61,379 nucleotides of DNA from an uncultured Rhodospirillaceae bacterium (GCA_903899885.1 CAIULK010000208.1:1-61379), one strand, 5' to 3'. Positions 42,061-51,062 are shown, numbered from the stretch's first letter. Numbers and translations: made by a program. Notes: a model not told the origin generated them from the sequence alone.

Positions 42061-42888
42061 TTAGAGGAAAAACCAAATCAAGCTGCCGCTGCCGGCCAAC
42101 CAGCAATACCACGCGAAGGGATCGAGCGCCTTGACGTCGTGCCCCCGGAAGTAGCGCATCAACACCCAGATCGCCAAGAACGCGGTCGCCCCCGCCACCA
42201 GCCCGGCCAGCAGGGCGACGGCGCCGAATCCGCCGCCGCCGTGCAACAGCTTGGGCAATTCGTGCACGCCCGCCCCCAGGATGATCGGGGTGGCAATCAG
42301 AAAGGAGAAACGAGCCGCGTCCTCGTGGTGGAGACCCCGCAGCAGGCCCGCCACCATCGTCGCCCCCGAGCGCGAGATGCCCGGAATCAAGGCCGCCGAC
42401 TGCGCCAGACCGATCAGAGCCGCGTCGATCCAGGTCAATTCGGTCAAATGACGGGTGCCGCCCATCCGGCGGCGGCGCTCGCCGCCCCACAACAGAAAGC
42501 CGTTGACCACCAGGAAGGCCGCCGCCAGTTCCGGCGACGCGAAGAGGCCCCGGATGGTCTTTTCAAACAAAAGCGCCAGCACCACGGCGGGAACCGTCGC
42601 CACCGCGATCTTCATAAACAGACGGCGCGAATCCGCAACCCCGGCCCGTGAGTCGGCACCGATCACCGAACGCGCCATGCCCAGCCAGTCGCGCCAGAAG
42701 AACGCCAGCGCAGCGAAGGCGGTGCCGATATGCATCGCCACCACGAAAGGCAGGAAGTCCGCCGCTTTTTGATCGATCACCCAGCCCAAAAGCTTCGGCG
42801 TGATCACCGCATGCGCCAGCGACGAGACCGGAAACAATTCGGTGATGCCTTGCAGAACGGCCAGAAACAACGCCTCGAAGCTACTCAT
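42061..42888 (-). CDS. uppP: undecaprenyl-diphosphatase UppP (BacA)
   Basis: A 275-residue inner-membrane phosphatase that recycles undecaprenyl pyrophosphate for peptidoglycan and surface glycan synthesis. Family motifs are present: ALFLAVLQGITELFPVSSLAH with the catalytic Glu and Ser (here VSSLAH rather than the usual SSSGHL), and the conserved GISRSGATMVAGLL Arg-Ser-Gly motif. The S-to-L-A change in the first motif is shared by some alphaproteobacterial copies. I used the ATG at 42888 (AAGG upstream); a GTG at 42894 is also in frame. Confidence 0.92.
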   Translation of the reverse strand: MSSFEALFLAVLQGITELFPVSSLAHAVITPKLLGWVIDQKAADFLPFVVAMHIGTAFAALAFFWRDWLGMARSVIGADSRAGVADSRRLFMKIAVATVPAVVLALLFEKTIRGLFASPELAAAFLVVNGFLLWGGERRRRMGGTRHLTELTWIDAALIGLAQSAALIPGISRSGATMVAGLLRGLHHEDAARFSFLIATPIILGAGVHELPKLLHGGGGFGAVALLAGLVAGATAFLAIWVLMRYFRGHDVKALDPFAWYCWLAGSGSLIWFFL

Positions 42889-42914
42889 CGTCACAACCTT
42901 ATATTAGACCCCTC

Positions 42915-43015
42915 GCCGGGCGCGGGCGTCCGCCCGCTTGGCCGCCGCCTCAATGGCGGCTGGAATTCCTACGGCCTTTCGGCCCGGGGGGCCGTCCGCC
43001 CGTTGGAATTCGTAT
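42915..43015. repeat. cluster of GC-rich inverted repeats upstream of uppP
   Basis: Between uppP and the next plus-strand gene (42889-43114) there is no gene but a run of palindromes. These are GCGGGC-GTCC-GCCCGC (42922-42937), GCCGCC/GGCGGC (42941-42960) and a GGCC-TTTC-GGCC followed by GGGGGGCCGT, the last enclosed by two copies of TGGAATTC. It looks like a repetitive extragenic or hairpin-rich element. A single copy is seen here. Confidence 0.5.
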
Positions 43016-43114
43016 CCTTAAACCTTAAACCGCCTGTCTTTTTCGTCAAGGCTGGCGGGATGGGCCAAGACGCATTATTTATGGGGCTGCCATTCTCAAC
43101 CTGGCTTTCATGCG

Positions 43115-43651
43115 ATGTCCGGCCCGACCGTCTCCCTTCCGGCCAATTCCGCCTTCTCGAAGGACGTTTACAAGCTGATCCGCCCGTCAATTCCGCGCGC
43201 GGCCTGGCCATCCGAGGCGATTCGCACCGCTTTTACCTCGGATCCCGACGGCTATTTCCTGACCGCCGAATTTTCCGGTCTGCCGTCGGACTATGCCAAG
43301 CTGGCCGGGCAATTGGTCCGCCATGCCGGGGGTGAACTGGTGATGGCCTCGCCCTTGGCCGGGATGGCCGCCGCCGTGGCGCGCGCCCATTGGTGGCGCG
43401 ACATGTGCCTGTTCGCCTTCGTGCCGCTGTTGTTCGCGATCCCGCTGATGGCCAGTCTGTCGACAGCCGCGATGCGGCTTTGCCTGATCCCGTTCGTCGC
43501 CGACTGCGTTGGACTGGTGCTGACCCAAATGAGTCTGTCGCTAGCGCGCGGACGCTTGGGCGATGTTCAATTCATCGCCGAAATCCCGACTCCCAGCCTG
43601 CATCTGCGGGTTACCGCGGAATCGCCGTCGCGCGGCCCGCACCGCGGTTGA
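43115..43651 (+). CDS. hypothetical membrane protein
   Basis: A 178-residue protein with a soluble N-terminal part of about 95 residues (GYFLTAEFSGLPSDYAKLAG) and two adjacent membrane helices around 97-117 and 120-140, followed by a polar tail. Codon use and GC3 look normal. No family recognised. The ATG at 43115 has no strong ribosome binding site. An in-frame start further in is possible. Moderate belief that it is real. Confidence 0.5.
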   Translation: MSGPTVSLPANSAFSKDVYKLIRPSIPRAAWPSEAIRTAFTSDPDGYFLTAEFSGLPSDYAKLAGQLVRHAGGELVMASPLAGMAAAVARAHWWRDMCLFAFVPLLFAIPLMASLSTAAMRLCLIPFVADCVGLVLTQMSLSLARGRLGDVQFIAEIPTPSLHLRVTAESPSRGPHRG

Positions 43652-43659
43652 ACGTTACG

Positions 43660-43930
43660 CGGTGATATGCCCCGGGAGTGCATACGAATATGCCGACCAT
43701 TTCAATATATTCATAACACATATAGCTCTACGAAGGACCGCGAACCGGCCTCGTTGTATGTATAGCGCATGTATCGCATCCCGGCGTATGCTTGTCCTTC
43801 AACGACAACTACATGCATCGACCTATATTTCGCCTTACGCGCATGTAAAAACATATTGCGTATCATTCTCGTGACGGTGTATGCATGTGTAATGCATTGT
43901 ACGCATTCATGGTTTTCTTATGTGGGGGAG
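43660..43930. promoter_or_regulatory. AT-rich intergenic region dense in GCAT/ATGC-type palindromes
   Basis: About 280 bases with no plausible gene and a strikingly low GC content for this genome. It is full of short related words: ATGCAT, GTATGC, GCATAC, TACATGC, GCATGTA, TACGCAT, many of them self-complementary (for example CTACATGCATCG and GTGTATGCATGTGTAATGCATTGTACGCAT as two clusters). This could be an array of binding sites or a bent upstream region driving the 103-residue gene at 43939. No clear single repeat unit could be defined. Confidence 0.4.
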
Positions 43931-43938
43931 AGGAGGGT

Positions 43939-44250
43939 ATGGACGACGGCGACCGCATTCCCGAAGACGACGGCAATGCCGTGGAAAATTTTCGCACTTT
44001 GGCGCGCCTTCGCACCGAATGGCTGCGAACCTGTGCCGAGGCCAGTTGTTTGGACGATGGCGACCGGGTCACCTCGCTTCGGCGTCTGGCCGACCTGGAA
44101 CGCCGCATCACGATGACGCCGGCCCCTTACGGCGCGATGATCCGGGTCAAGCTGGACGTGCTGCGCCGCCAGATCCAAGACGGGCTCTCCGACCCCAGGG
44201 CGGGTCTCCTGCTGCTGGCCAGTATCGACGCCGATCTTACGCTTCCGTGA
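43939..44250 (+). CDS. small helical hypothetical protein
   Basis: A 103-residue, charged, predicted all-helical protein starting MDDGDRIPEDDG, with LARLRTEWLRTCAEASCLDDGDRV and a Leu/Arg-rich central helix. The ATG at 43939 is preceded by an unusually strong AGGAGGG. There is a repeated DDGDR motif (residues 2-6 and about 39-43). No family recognised. It follows the AT-rich region, which is probably its promoter. Confidence 0.6.
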   Translation: MDDGDRIPEDDGNAVENFRTLARLRTEWLRTCAEASCLDDGDRVTSLRRLADLERRITMTPAPYGAMIRVKLDVLRRQIQDGLSDPRAGLLLLASIDADLTLP

Positions 44251-44302
44251 TCCGGCGAGTTCGTCTATCATCCGGCCAAGACCTTAGCGGAGCATGATCC
44301 TC

Positions 44303-44665
44303 ATGCGGTGGCGGATCTTGGGTATTGCGGGATTGTGTGGACTGGCCGCGGCCGCTCATGGCGGTGACGGGTCCCAAACCGGGTCGGCGGCCATCTACAG
44401 CACCCGGCTTGAAGGGCGGCCCACCGCCAGCGGCGAACCCTTTCGTCAGTCCGAACTGACCGCCGCCCATCCGAGCTTGCCCTTGGGGTCGCTGGCACAG
44501 GTCACCAATCTGGCAACCGGTCAGCATACGCTGGTGCGAATCAACGATCGCGGCCCGTTCGACGGCACCCATGTCGTGGATCTGTCGCGCGCCGCCGCCG
44601 TCCAGATCGGCATGTCCGGCAACGAGACGGTTCGCATCGATCCCATCCGCGGTTCATTGCAATAA
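44303..44665 (+). CDS. RlpA-like double-psi beta-barrel protein
   Basis: A 120-residue exported protein with a short signal peptide (LGIAGLCGLAAAAHGG) and a DPBB domain: YSTRLEGRPTASGEPF, the LPLGSLAQVTNL strand, RINDRGPFDGTHVVDLSRAAA with the conserved Asp and Arg, typical of RlpA. There is no lipobox and no SPOR domain, so this is a minimal periplasmic form. RlpA proteins are lytic transglycosylases acting on denuded peptidoglycan glycans, but the short forms are less certain. I used the ATG at 44303 (GGAG upstream at 10 bases). Confidence 0.82.
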   Translation: MRWRILGIAGLCGLAAAAHGGDGSQTGSAAIYSTRLEGRPTASGEPFRQSELTAAHPSLPLGSLAQVTNLATGQHTLVRINDRGPFDGTHVVDLSRAAAVQIGMSGNETVRIDPIRGSLQ

Positions 44666-44670
44666 CCGGC

Positions 44671-45732
44671 ATGATCCGCAACTTCCACGCCGGTCCCGGC
44701 GCCCTGCCGCCCTCGGTCTTGCGGCGGGTTCAGGCGGAACTGCTGGATTACCGGGGGCTCGGCGTTTCGGTGATGGAGCTTAGCCATCGATCGGACGCCA
44801 TCGTCGAGCTGATCGATGACACCGTGGCAAGCTTGAAACGGCTGTTGGGACTGGGGCCCGATTACGAGCTTCTGCTCCTCCAAGGGGGGGCCTCGCTGCA
44901 ATTCCTGATGCTTCCGCTTAATCTTTCACCGCCGGGCGGCAAGGTGGATTACGTCGATTCCGGCTACTGGGCGGCCAAGGCACGGATCGAGGCCGAGACC
45001 CTGGGCCGCGACGTGGCGGTGGCGGGCGACAGCGGGCCGGATCACCGCCGCATTCCAATGACCCTGACGGTTCGCCCGGATGCCTCCTATCTTCACCTGT
45101 GCACCAACAACACGGTGGTCGGCACGCAGTGGCACACGATACCCGAAACCACCGTGCCGCTGGTTGCCGATATGAGTTCGGACATTCTGGGGCGCGAGAT
45201 CGACGGCAACGCCTTTGCCCTGTTCTATGCCCATGCGCAAAAAACCCTGGGACCCGCCGGAGTGACCGTGGTGGCGTTGCGCCGCGAGCTGTTGGAACGC
45301 ATCCCCAATGGGTTACCGGCCATGTTGGATTACCGCACCCATGCGCGGGCCCGCTCGAATTACAACACACCGCCGGTTTTCGCGATTTATGTCGTCCGCT
45401 GTGTGCTGGATTGGCTAGAAGGCGAGATCGGCGGCGTCGCCCGCATGGCCGCCTTGAACCGGCGCAAGGCCGAATCGCTGTACGCGGCGATCGACCGCTC
45501 GGCCTTGTTTTCCTGCCCGGTCGAGCCCGCGTCGCGCTCGTCGATGAACGTGGTGTTCCACCTGCCGACGCCCGGGTTGGAACGCCGTTTCCTCGCCGAG
45601 GCCGCTCAGGCCGGGTTTATCGGGCTGGCCGGGCACCGCAGCGTCGGTGGCTGCCGCGCCAGCCTGTACAACGCCGTCCCGCTGGAGGCGGTCGAGGATC
45701 TTGTCGCCTTCATGGGGGAGTTCGAAGGCTAG
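44671..45732 (+). CDS. serC: phosphoserine aminotransferase SerC (E. coli type)
   Basis: A 353-residue PLP enzyme converting 3-phosphohydroxypyruvate and glutamate to phosphoserine. The N-terminal FHAGPGALPPSVL, the GVSVMELSHRS block, LLLLQGGASLQF and Lys191 in AQKTLGPAGVTVV, the expected PLP lysine, are all typical of SerC. It lies six bases after the rlpA-like gene. Its 3' end overlaps the convergent sulfotransferase gene by 23 bases. Alphaproteobacteria often carry a different, longer SerC, so this copy may be an additional or exchanged one. Confidence 0.88.
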   Translation: MIRNFHAGPGALPPSVLRRVQAELLDYRGLGVSVMELSHRSDAIVELIDDTVASLKRLLGLGPDYELLLLQGGASLQFLMLPLNLSPPGGKVDYVDSGYWAAKARIEAETLGRDVAVAGDSGPDHRRIPMTLTVRPDASYLHLCTNNTVVGTQWHTIPETTVPLVADMSSDILGREIDGNAFALFYAHAQKTLGPAGVTVVALRRELLERIPNGLPAMLDYRTHARARSNYNTPPVFAIYVVRCVLDWLEGEIGGVARMAALNRRKAESLYAAIDRSALFSCPVEPASRSSMNVVFHLPTPGLERRFLAEAAQAGFIGLAGHRSVGGCRASLYNAVPLEAVEDLVAFMGEFEG

Positions 45733-48286
45733 CCAAGGCCTCGATCAACGGGGTCAGGCGATCTTGATACAGCTTCCAGCGTCCCACCGCATGGCTGTAC
45801 AGCGGCTGGCGCACCTGGGCGCGGCTGCGGGTTCGCACCGGCCGCGCCGTTTTATGAAACTCCAGGCAGGCCGGATGCCAGGACAAACCACAGAAATCGA
45901 CGAGGCGCTTGGCCTCGCCCTCGAGATCCGCGACCACCCGTTCATAATCCACCTCGATCATCACGCCGGGCGGCAGGACCGTCCGCCAATGCCGCATCAA
46001 CCGGTCATAGGCGGTGTAATAGCGCCCCAATTCGCCAAGATCGTAGGTAAAGGGCTGGTGGCCGCTGAACGGGGCGGCGAAACAGGACAGGCAGGTATCC
46101 ATCGGATCGCGCCGCGTGTGAATGATCCGCGCATTCGGCAAGGCGAGGTTGATCAACCCCACCAGCCGGAAATTCCCCAGCATCTTGTCGGTGATCCGCT
46201 GGGCCGAGGGCGCCAACATGCCGGTCCCTTCAAGATAATGCTCGCCCAGGCGGCGGGCTTGGGCTTGGGTGGGAACGCAAACCCCATCGGGCAACCGGGC
46301 GGCGACCGCGGCGTCGAAATCCTCCAATTCACCCGCGGCGAACACGGCGGGGTGACTGGCCAGAATTTGCTCGACCAGGGTCGATCCGGAACGCGGCATG
46401 CCAACGATGAAGACCGGCCGGTCGGAGGCCGCCCCCATCCGTGGCGCGGCGCTCAGCCGTTCGGCGGTGAACAGGGCGGCGTTGCGGTCGAGTTCCGCCA
46501 AGGCGGCCTGTTCATCGTAAAGGATTTGACGGCGTTTGAGGGCGTTTCCCGCCACCAGATGATCGAAGGCGCGACCGCGCTCGCCTTGATCCTCCAGCGC
46601 CTTGGCGAGCGCGAAGTGCAGTTCCAGACGATCGCCGATGGACAGATCGTCGAGGTTGGCCGCCAACCCTTCCATGGCCGCGACATGGGGATCGCCGAGG
46701 GTGAAGGGGCGGATGTCCGCCAAGGTGCGATAAAATTCCGGCCGCCTGGAATCGAGGGCGATGGCCCGTTCGACGGCGTCGCGGGCTTCATCGATACGGC
46801 CGATTTCAATCAGCGCATCACCCCGGTTGTGATGCGCCTCGGGATAGGCCGGATCCAGGGCGACGGCGGCATCGAAACCGGCCAGCGCCTTTTCGGGCTG
46901 ACCGCGCCGCAGCAACACGCAACCCAAATCGTAATGAACGGCGGCGATATGCGGTTCCAGGACCACCGCGCGGCGCAAATGCGATTCCGCCTCGTCCAGA
47001 CGATCAAGACCAATCAACGCGACCCCCATCCGGTTGTGGGCCTCGCCACGATCGGGATCTTGCGCCAGAACGCGGCGGTAATTTTCGGCCGCCCGGTCGT
47101 AGCGGCGCAATTGGATCAGCGCCGCTCCGTATTCGAGGCGTGTCTCAAGCCGCGTGGGATCGCCGTCCACCGCGCGGCGCAACCATTCCTCGGCCTCGCC
47201 GCACCGATAATTCCGGCGGCACAAGGCGCCCAGCCGGGCCAGCGCATCGATATGCCCAGGGTGAGTGTCGGTCACGGCGCGGTAGAGCCGCTCGGCGTAG
47301 GGGGTTAAACCGCCCTGATCGAAACGGTCGGCCAAGGCCACCGCGTCGTCGGGGTGCGAGGACGGACCCGGACCGATCGCCAACAGATTCTCGACCAGGG
47401 ATTCGAGGGCCGCGAACTGTTCGGCTGGCCATTCCATGCGGTCATCGCCAACGACGGGTCGGCAATCGGCGAAGGAAAGTGAAAATCCGGTCCGCTCGGC
47501 GATTTCGCGTTCGGTTCGGGCGATCACGCCGGGGTCGCCGCCCATCGCGCCGACGTCGATCACCATGTCGCAGGCGGCGGGGACATCGCGCATCGCGATC
47601 CGGTGCAAGGTATAAAACAGAATGTACAGTTCGGTCAGGTTCAGGGTCCGGCCACGTTCGCTCCAAAAGGCCGCGCGCTCTTCGACGGGGGCGTCCGCGG
47701 CCGGGCAGCCGAGGAGGGCGCATAACGGCGCCACCGCGGGCGCGCCGCAATTGTTTTCCAAGATCACCCACGGACGCAGGAGAAAATAAACATTCCCCCT
47801 CGTCGCTTGGTGCAGATACGACACGAATTGCCGCCGGGGGTCGCGATAGACGAAAACATGCACGCCGGGGCAATGACGACGGAACCAAGCCAGCCGATGG
47901 GTGGACCGAACCATCCCGAACACGGGGGTGTTGCCCTGGCGGCGGGCTTCGGCCTGAAGCCGGCCGAAATGCGCCTGTAACGGCGGGGCCGGATCATCGC
48001 GATTTAAAAAATAGTTTTTATAAATATAGGAGAGCGGAAAATCGGAGATGCCACCCTCGGCCATGAGCAGCGAGCGATATTCTTCATAATAGGGTCGATC
48101 AAGAATGGGGTGTCCCGAAAACAACCACGGGAGAGATTTATTGGCCATCTCGGCCGTCATTACCGCCAAATTCTCGTTCAATGGCTCATAATAACAGAGG
48201 GTATTGCGCTGGCTGCGGAACTTCGACCAAACATAGGTACTGGCCGATCGCCAACTGGAATGAAGAAAGATCGCCGCCGGGGGCAT
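45710..48286 (-). CDS. sulfotransferase-TPR-sulfotransferase fusion
   Basis: An 858-residue protein with three parts. Residues about 5-300 are sulfotransferase-like, with a PAPS 5'-phosphosulfate motif LHSSWRSASTYVWSKF and a later FVYRDPRRQFVSYL. About 310-560 holds six or seven tetratricopeptide repeats. About 640-855 is a second sulfotransferase domain, with FIVGMPRSGSTLVEQILASHP-type loop (here VGMPRSGSTLVEQIL) and HTRRDPMDTCLSCF. Single TPR-sulfotransferase proteins are common in Rhodospirillales. An extra N-terminal domain is unusual. Likely cytosolic, sulfating a glycan or peptide. I used the ATG at 48286; a GTG at 48292 is also possible. Divergent from a TPR-ATP-grasp gene. Confidence 0.78.
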   Translation of the reverse strand: MPPAAIFLHSSWRSASTYVWSKFRSQRNTLCYYEPLNENLAVMTAEMANKSLPWLFSGHPILDRPYYEEYRSLLMAEGGISDFPLSYIYKNYFLNRDDPAPPLQAHFGRLQAEARRQGNTPVFGMVRSTHRLAWFRRHCPGVHVFVYRDPRRQFVSYLHQATRGNVYFLLRPWVILENNCGAPAVAPLCALLGCPAADAPVEERAAFWSERGRTLNLTELYILFYTLHRIAMRDVPAACDMVIDVGAMGGDPGVIARTEREIAERTGFSLSFADCRPVVGDDRMEWPAEQFAALESLVENLLAIGPGPSSHPDDAVALADRFDQGGLTPYAERLYRAVTDTHPGHIDALARLGALCRRNYRCGEAEEWLRRAVDGDPTRLETRLEYGAALIQLRRYDRAAENYRRVLAQDPDRGEAHNRMGVALIGLDRLDEAESHLRRAVVLEPHIAAVHYDLGCVLLRRGQPEKALAGFDAAVALDPAYPEAHHNRGDALIEIGRIDEARDAVERAIALDSRRPEFYRTLADIRPFTLGDPHVAAMEGLAANLDDLSIGDRLELHFALAKALEDQGERGRAFDHLVAGNALKRRQILYDEQAALAELDRNAALFTAERLSAAPRMGAASDRPVFIVGMPRSGSTLVEQILASHPAVFAAGELEDFDAAVAARLPDGVCVPTQAQARRLGEHYLEGTGMLAPSAQRITDKMLGNFRLVGLINLALPNARIIHTRRDPMDTCLSCFAAPFSGHQPFTYDLGELGRYYTAYDRLMRHWRTVLPPGVMIEVDYERVVADLEGEAKRLVDFCGLSWHPACLEFHKTARPVRTRSRAQVRQPLYSHAVGRWKLYQDRLTPLIEALASLRTPP

Positions 48287-48509
48287 CGCCACCGCCTTGT
48301 CCGCTGTTGCCAGGGATAAGGATTAGGCGCCTCTTATTGCGGCGATATTGCGGCTTTGGAAGTTCTTTGTGACGGGCGGTAACATTTCCTCCGTCCACGA
48401 AACCTTGTGTTACACGGTCAAGGCCGGTCCGACATGACTGGGTAAGGTTTTCGGCATAATCTTGCCCTTGGCGCGGCCGATATCGGCATCATCAGCGGGA
48501 TCTTGGGGC

Positions 48510-50228
48510 ATGGAACAGTCGGAACAGCACGCGGAATCGGCCCTGATACGGGCGGCGTTCGGCCACTTTCAAGCCGGGCGAACCGTCGAGGCCGCCGATG
48601 GCTTTCGCCGAGTGCTGGCGATCCATCCCGATCATTTGGACGCGCTGTTGATGCTGGGATTGATTTTGTCGGACGGATCCCAGGCCGAGGCCGCCCAGGC
48701 CGATATTTTGTTCCAGCGCGGGTTGGCGCTGTCGCCGGGCAATGTCTTCATCCTTAATCAGCTGGGACAATCGCACCAGCGCCGTGGCGAGCATCAAGCC
48801 GCCGTCGCCTTGTTCGAGCGCGCCGTGGCGGCCGACCCGACCTTCGCGCCCGCCTACAACAACATGGGGGTTTCGCTGCACCAATTGGGACGCCGCCCCG
48901 CCGCCTTGGCCGCGTTGGACCAAGCGCTGGCCCAGGACGGCGGTCTGGTCGCCGCCCACGGCAATCGCGGCCAAGTTCTGGCCGATCGGGGACAGTGGGA
49001 CGAGGCACATGCCGCCTTCACCCAAGTAGTGACCCATTTGCCGGACCATGCCCAGGCCTGGCGGGGATTGGCGGCGTCTTGCCTGCACACCAACCGGCTG
49101 GACGAGGCGCAAGCCGCCTGCGCGCGCGCGATGACGCTGGACCCGGACGACATCGAGGCGATGATCACCTTGGCGGGCGTTCATGAGCGGGCCGGACGGG
49201 CGGCGGACGCGCAACGGATGTTCGGCGAGGTCGCCCGGCGCCGCCCGGTGATCATCGAACCCTGTCGCGTCGATCCGCCCGCGGCGCGGGTCTTGATCCT
49301 CAGCGCGCGCGGCGGCGCCAATGTTCCCACCCGCTTCTTGTTCGACCGCAAGCGCTTTACCACGATTGCCCTGAACCTTCCGCCGCCCGGCGAGGACGAC
49401 GGCGGCCTGGACGCGGTGATCGCCGGCTTGCCGCCCTTCGATCTGGTATTCAGCGCGGTCGGCGATGGCCGCGCGGACGATCCGGTGCTGGCCCAGGTGG
49501 CCGGTTTGGCCCGGCGCCTTGGCCGCCCGTTGCTCAACCCGCCGGACACGATCCCGCCGACCTGCCGCGACGCGCTTCCCACCCTGTTGGCCGACATTCC
49601 CAACGTTCTGGTGCCCGCCACCCGCCGGGTGACGCGCGCCGAATTGGAACTCGCCGCCCATTCCGGCCTTGTCGAGCGGGCGGTGCTGATTCGCCCGATC
49701 GGCTCGCACGGCGGGCACGATTTGTCGAAGATCGAAACGGCGGCGGATCTGGCCGCCTATCTCGAACACGCGCCGTTCGAGGAATTTTTCTCCACCCCCT
49801 ATGTCGATTATGTCGGCGGCGACGGGTTTTACCGCAAATACCGCTTTATCTTCGTCGATCGCCAAGCCTATCCGCTGCACCTCGCCATCCATGACGACTG
49901 GCTGATTCACTATTTCCGCACCGACATGGCGCAACAGACCTGGATGATGGCGGAGGAGGAGGCGTTTCTGGCGGACCCGCACTCGGCCTTTCCCGGTCCG
50001 TTGACCGGCGCGGTGGCGGCGATCGCGCGGCGTCTGGACCTTGATTACGGCGGCATGGATTGCGCCGTTACGCCCGATGGCCGCATCCTGGTGTTCGAGG
50101 CGAACGCCTGCATGCTGTTGCATCTCGACGACTCGCCCGAGCTTTTTCCCTATAAACACCGCTACGTGCCGCGCATCGTCCAGGCGATCGGCGCCATGGT
50201 GGTGGCCCGGTCAGGGCGTGCCGGTTAA
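48510..50228 (+). CDS. TPR protein with C-terminal ATP-grasp-like domain
   Basis: A 572-residue protein. The first 250 residues are tetratricopeptide repeats (for example AYNNMGVSLHQLGRRPAALAAL, split as NNMGVSLHQLGR and AALDQAL). The C-terminal half resembles a RimK-type ATP-grasp ligase, with VLIRPIGSHGG, the central FFSTPYVDYVGGDGFYRKYRF strand pair and the Mg-binding end DYGGMDCAV, ILVFEANACM. Such a protein could ligate an acid and an amine onto a substrate presented by the repeats. Transcribed divergently from the sulfotransferase fusion across 223 bases. The two may serve one modification pathway. Confidence 0.75.
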   Translation: MEQSEQHAESALIRAAFGHFQAGRTVEAADGFRRVLAIHPDHLDALLMLGLILSDGSQAEAAQADILFQRGLALSPGNVFILNQLGQSHQRRGEHQAAVALFERAVAADPTFAPAYNNMGVSLHQLGRRPAALAALDQALAQDGGLVAAHGNRGQVLADRGQWDEAHAAFTQVVTHLPDHAQAWRGLAASCLHTNRLDEAQAACARAMTLDPDDIEAMITLAGVHERAGRAADAQRMFGEVARRRPVIIEPCRVDPPAARVLILSARGGANVPTRFLFDRKRFTTIALNLPPPGEDDGGLDAVIAGLPPFDLVFSAVGDGRADDPVLAQVAGLARRLGRPLLNPPDTIPPTCRDALPTLLADIPNVLVPATRRVTRAELELAAHSGLVERAVLIRPIGSHGGHDLSKIETAADLAAYLEHAPFEEFFSTPYVDYVGGDGFYRKYRFIFVDRQAYPLHLAIHDDWLIHYFRTDMAQQTWMMAEEEAFLADPHSAFPGPLTGAVAAIARRLDLDYGGMDCAVTPDGRILVFEANACMLLHLDDSPELFPYKHRYVPRIVQAIGAMVVARSGRAG

Positions 50229-50462
50229 CCCGGCTGCCTTGCGCCATCCGGTATAATCACCGGACGGCGGCGCCAACCCGGCCGCGCGGTCGCTCATCCG
50301 GTCGGCCCAGCCCAGAAGCCGGTGGTAGTCGCGGCGGTTGAGGGTATGGCGCTGCTCGATGCGGTAGCAGATCTCGTAGATGGACTGGTCGGGATGACGG
50401 GCCATTTCGTTGGCCAGAATCCGCCGCAATTCCCCCGGAACGTCTTGAAGGCCCGTGCTCAT
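50211..50462 (-). CDS. small hypothetical protein, 83 aa
   Basis: The ATG at 50462 has GGGAG upstream at good spacing. The product is an 83-residue helical protein with ELRRILANEMARHPDQSIYEI and NRRDYHRLLGWADRM blocks. It has no signal peptide or membrane segment. Its 3' end overlaps the convergent TPR-ATP-grasp gene by 18 bases. Unknown family. Confidence 0.6.
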   Translation of the reverse strand: MSTGLQDVPGELRRILANEMARHPDQSIYEICYRIEQRHTLNRRDYHRLLGWADRMSDRAAGLAPPSGDYTGWRKAAGLTGTP

Positions 50463-50676
50463 CGCCGCTCTCCCACTTGATCCGAGGCGAGTTTCGATCA
50501 AAGAAGCGAGACATACAATCAGGCGAAACCCGTTCTATCCATACAGCGTAGAGATCTACACCGGAAGATCCGGCTTTCCTGGGGTCTTTACCCGATGGAG
50601 GGGGATCCATCCTGGTCCTATCCTAATCTTCCTCGGTCGATGCGGCGCCGGGAACCGGATTGAACTGGATACCATC

Positions 50677-51021
50677 ATGCCGATGAAAACCGCCGATCCG
50701 CGACGACATTACCGAACGCTGTGTTCGATCAAGGCGCATGTCCAACTGGGCTTGATCATTTACGATGTCGAGATCGTCGATATCTCGGAAGGCGGTTGCA
50801 AAATCGTTCCGTCGTCCCCGGACGAACTCATCGACGCCGGTTTGAGTAACGAGACCGACTTGGATTTGCGCATCGGCAATGAGTGCATTTTCGGCGGAGT
50901 CGTATGGTCGGCACCGAATTTCGCGGCGATCGGCTGCCGTTTTGATCAAGTGATGAACAAGCACGAGATCGCGGCCTTTCTAAAGTCCAGTCATTCGGTG
51001 TTTTCGATCCCGTGCCCCTGA
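50677..51021 (+). CDS. PilZ domain protein (c-di-GMP effector-like)
   Basis: A 114-residue protein made of one PilZ domain: RRHYRTLCSIKAHVQL carries the RxxxR motif and DISEGGCKIV the (D/N)xSxxG motif that together bind cyclic di-GMP. There are about 20 residues before and a short helix after. The ATG at 50677 is the best start. Upstream in-frame sequence (50455-50676) reads poorly. c-di-GMP effectors of this size act on motility or exopolysaccharide. The 215 bases before it hold no other gene. Confidence 0.82.
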   Translation: MPMKTADPRRHYRTLCSIKAHVQLGLIIYDVEIVDISEGGCKIVPSSPDELIDAGLSNETDLDLRIGNECIFGGVVWSAPNFAAIGCRFDQVMNKHEIAAFLKSSHSVFSIPCP

Positions 51022-51062
51022 GGCGCTCCAAGACATTGACAGCGGGGGAGACGAACCGGCAT

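Noticed and set aside
39928-42651. A 907-codon open frame antisense to cstA and uppP, and similar long antisense frames elsewhere (for example 4403-5527, 22944-24668)
   Set aside because: High-GC genes leave long open frames on the opposite strand; the translations are low-complexity Arg/Gly/His/Gln-rich and the sense genes are clear families.
43769-44116. A 115-codon frame across the AT-rich region
   Set aside because: Different frame from the gene at 43939, no ribosome binding site, and composition of random ORF translation.
48293-48509. Conserved regulatory element in the divergent sulfotransferase/ATP-grasp region
   Set aside because: A CATAAT is present at 48,455-48,460 but no acceptable -35, and no palindrome stands out; nothing that could be supported.
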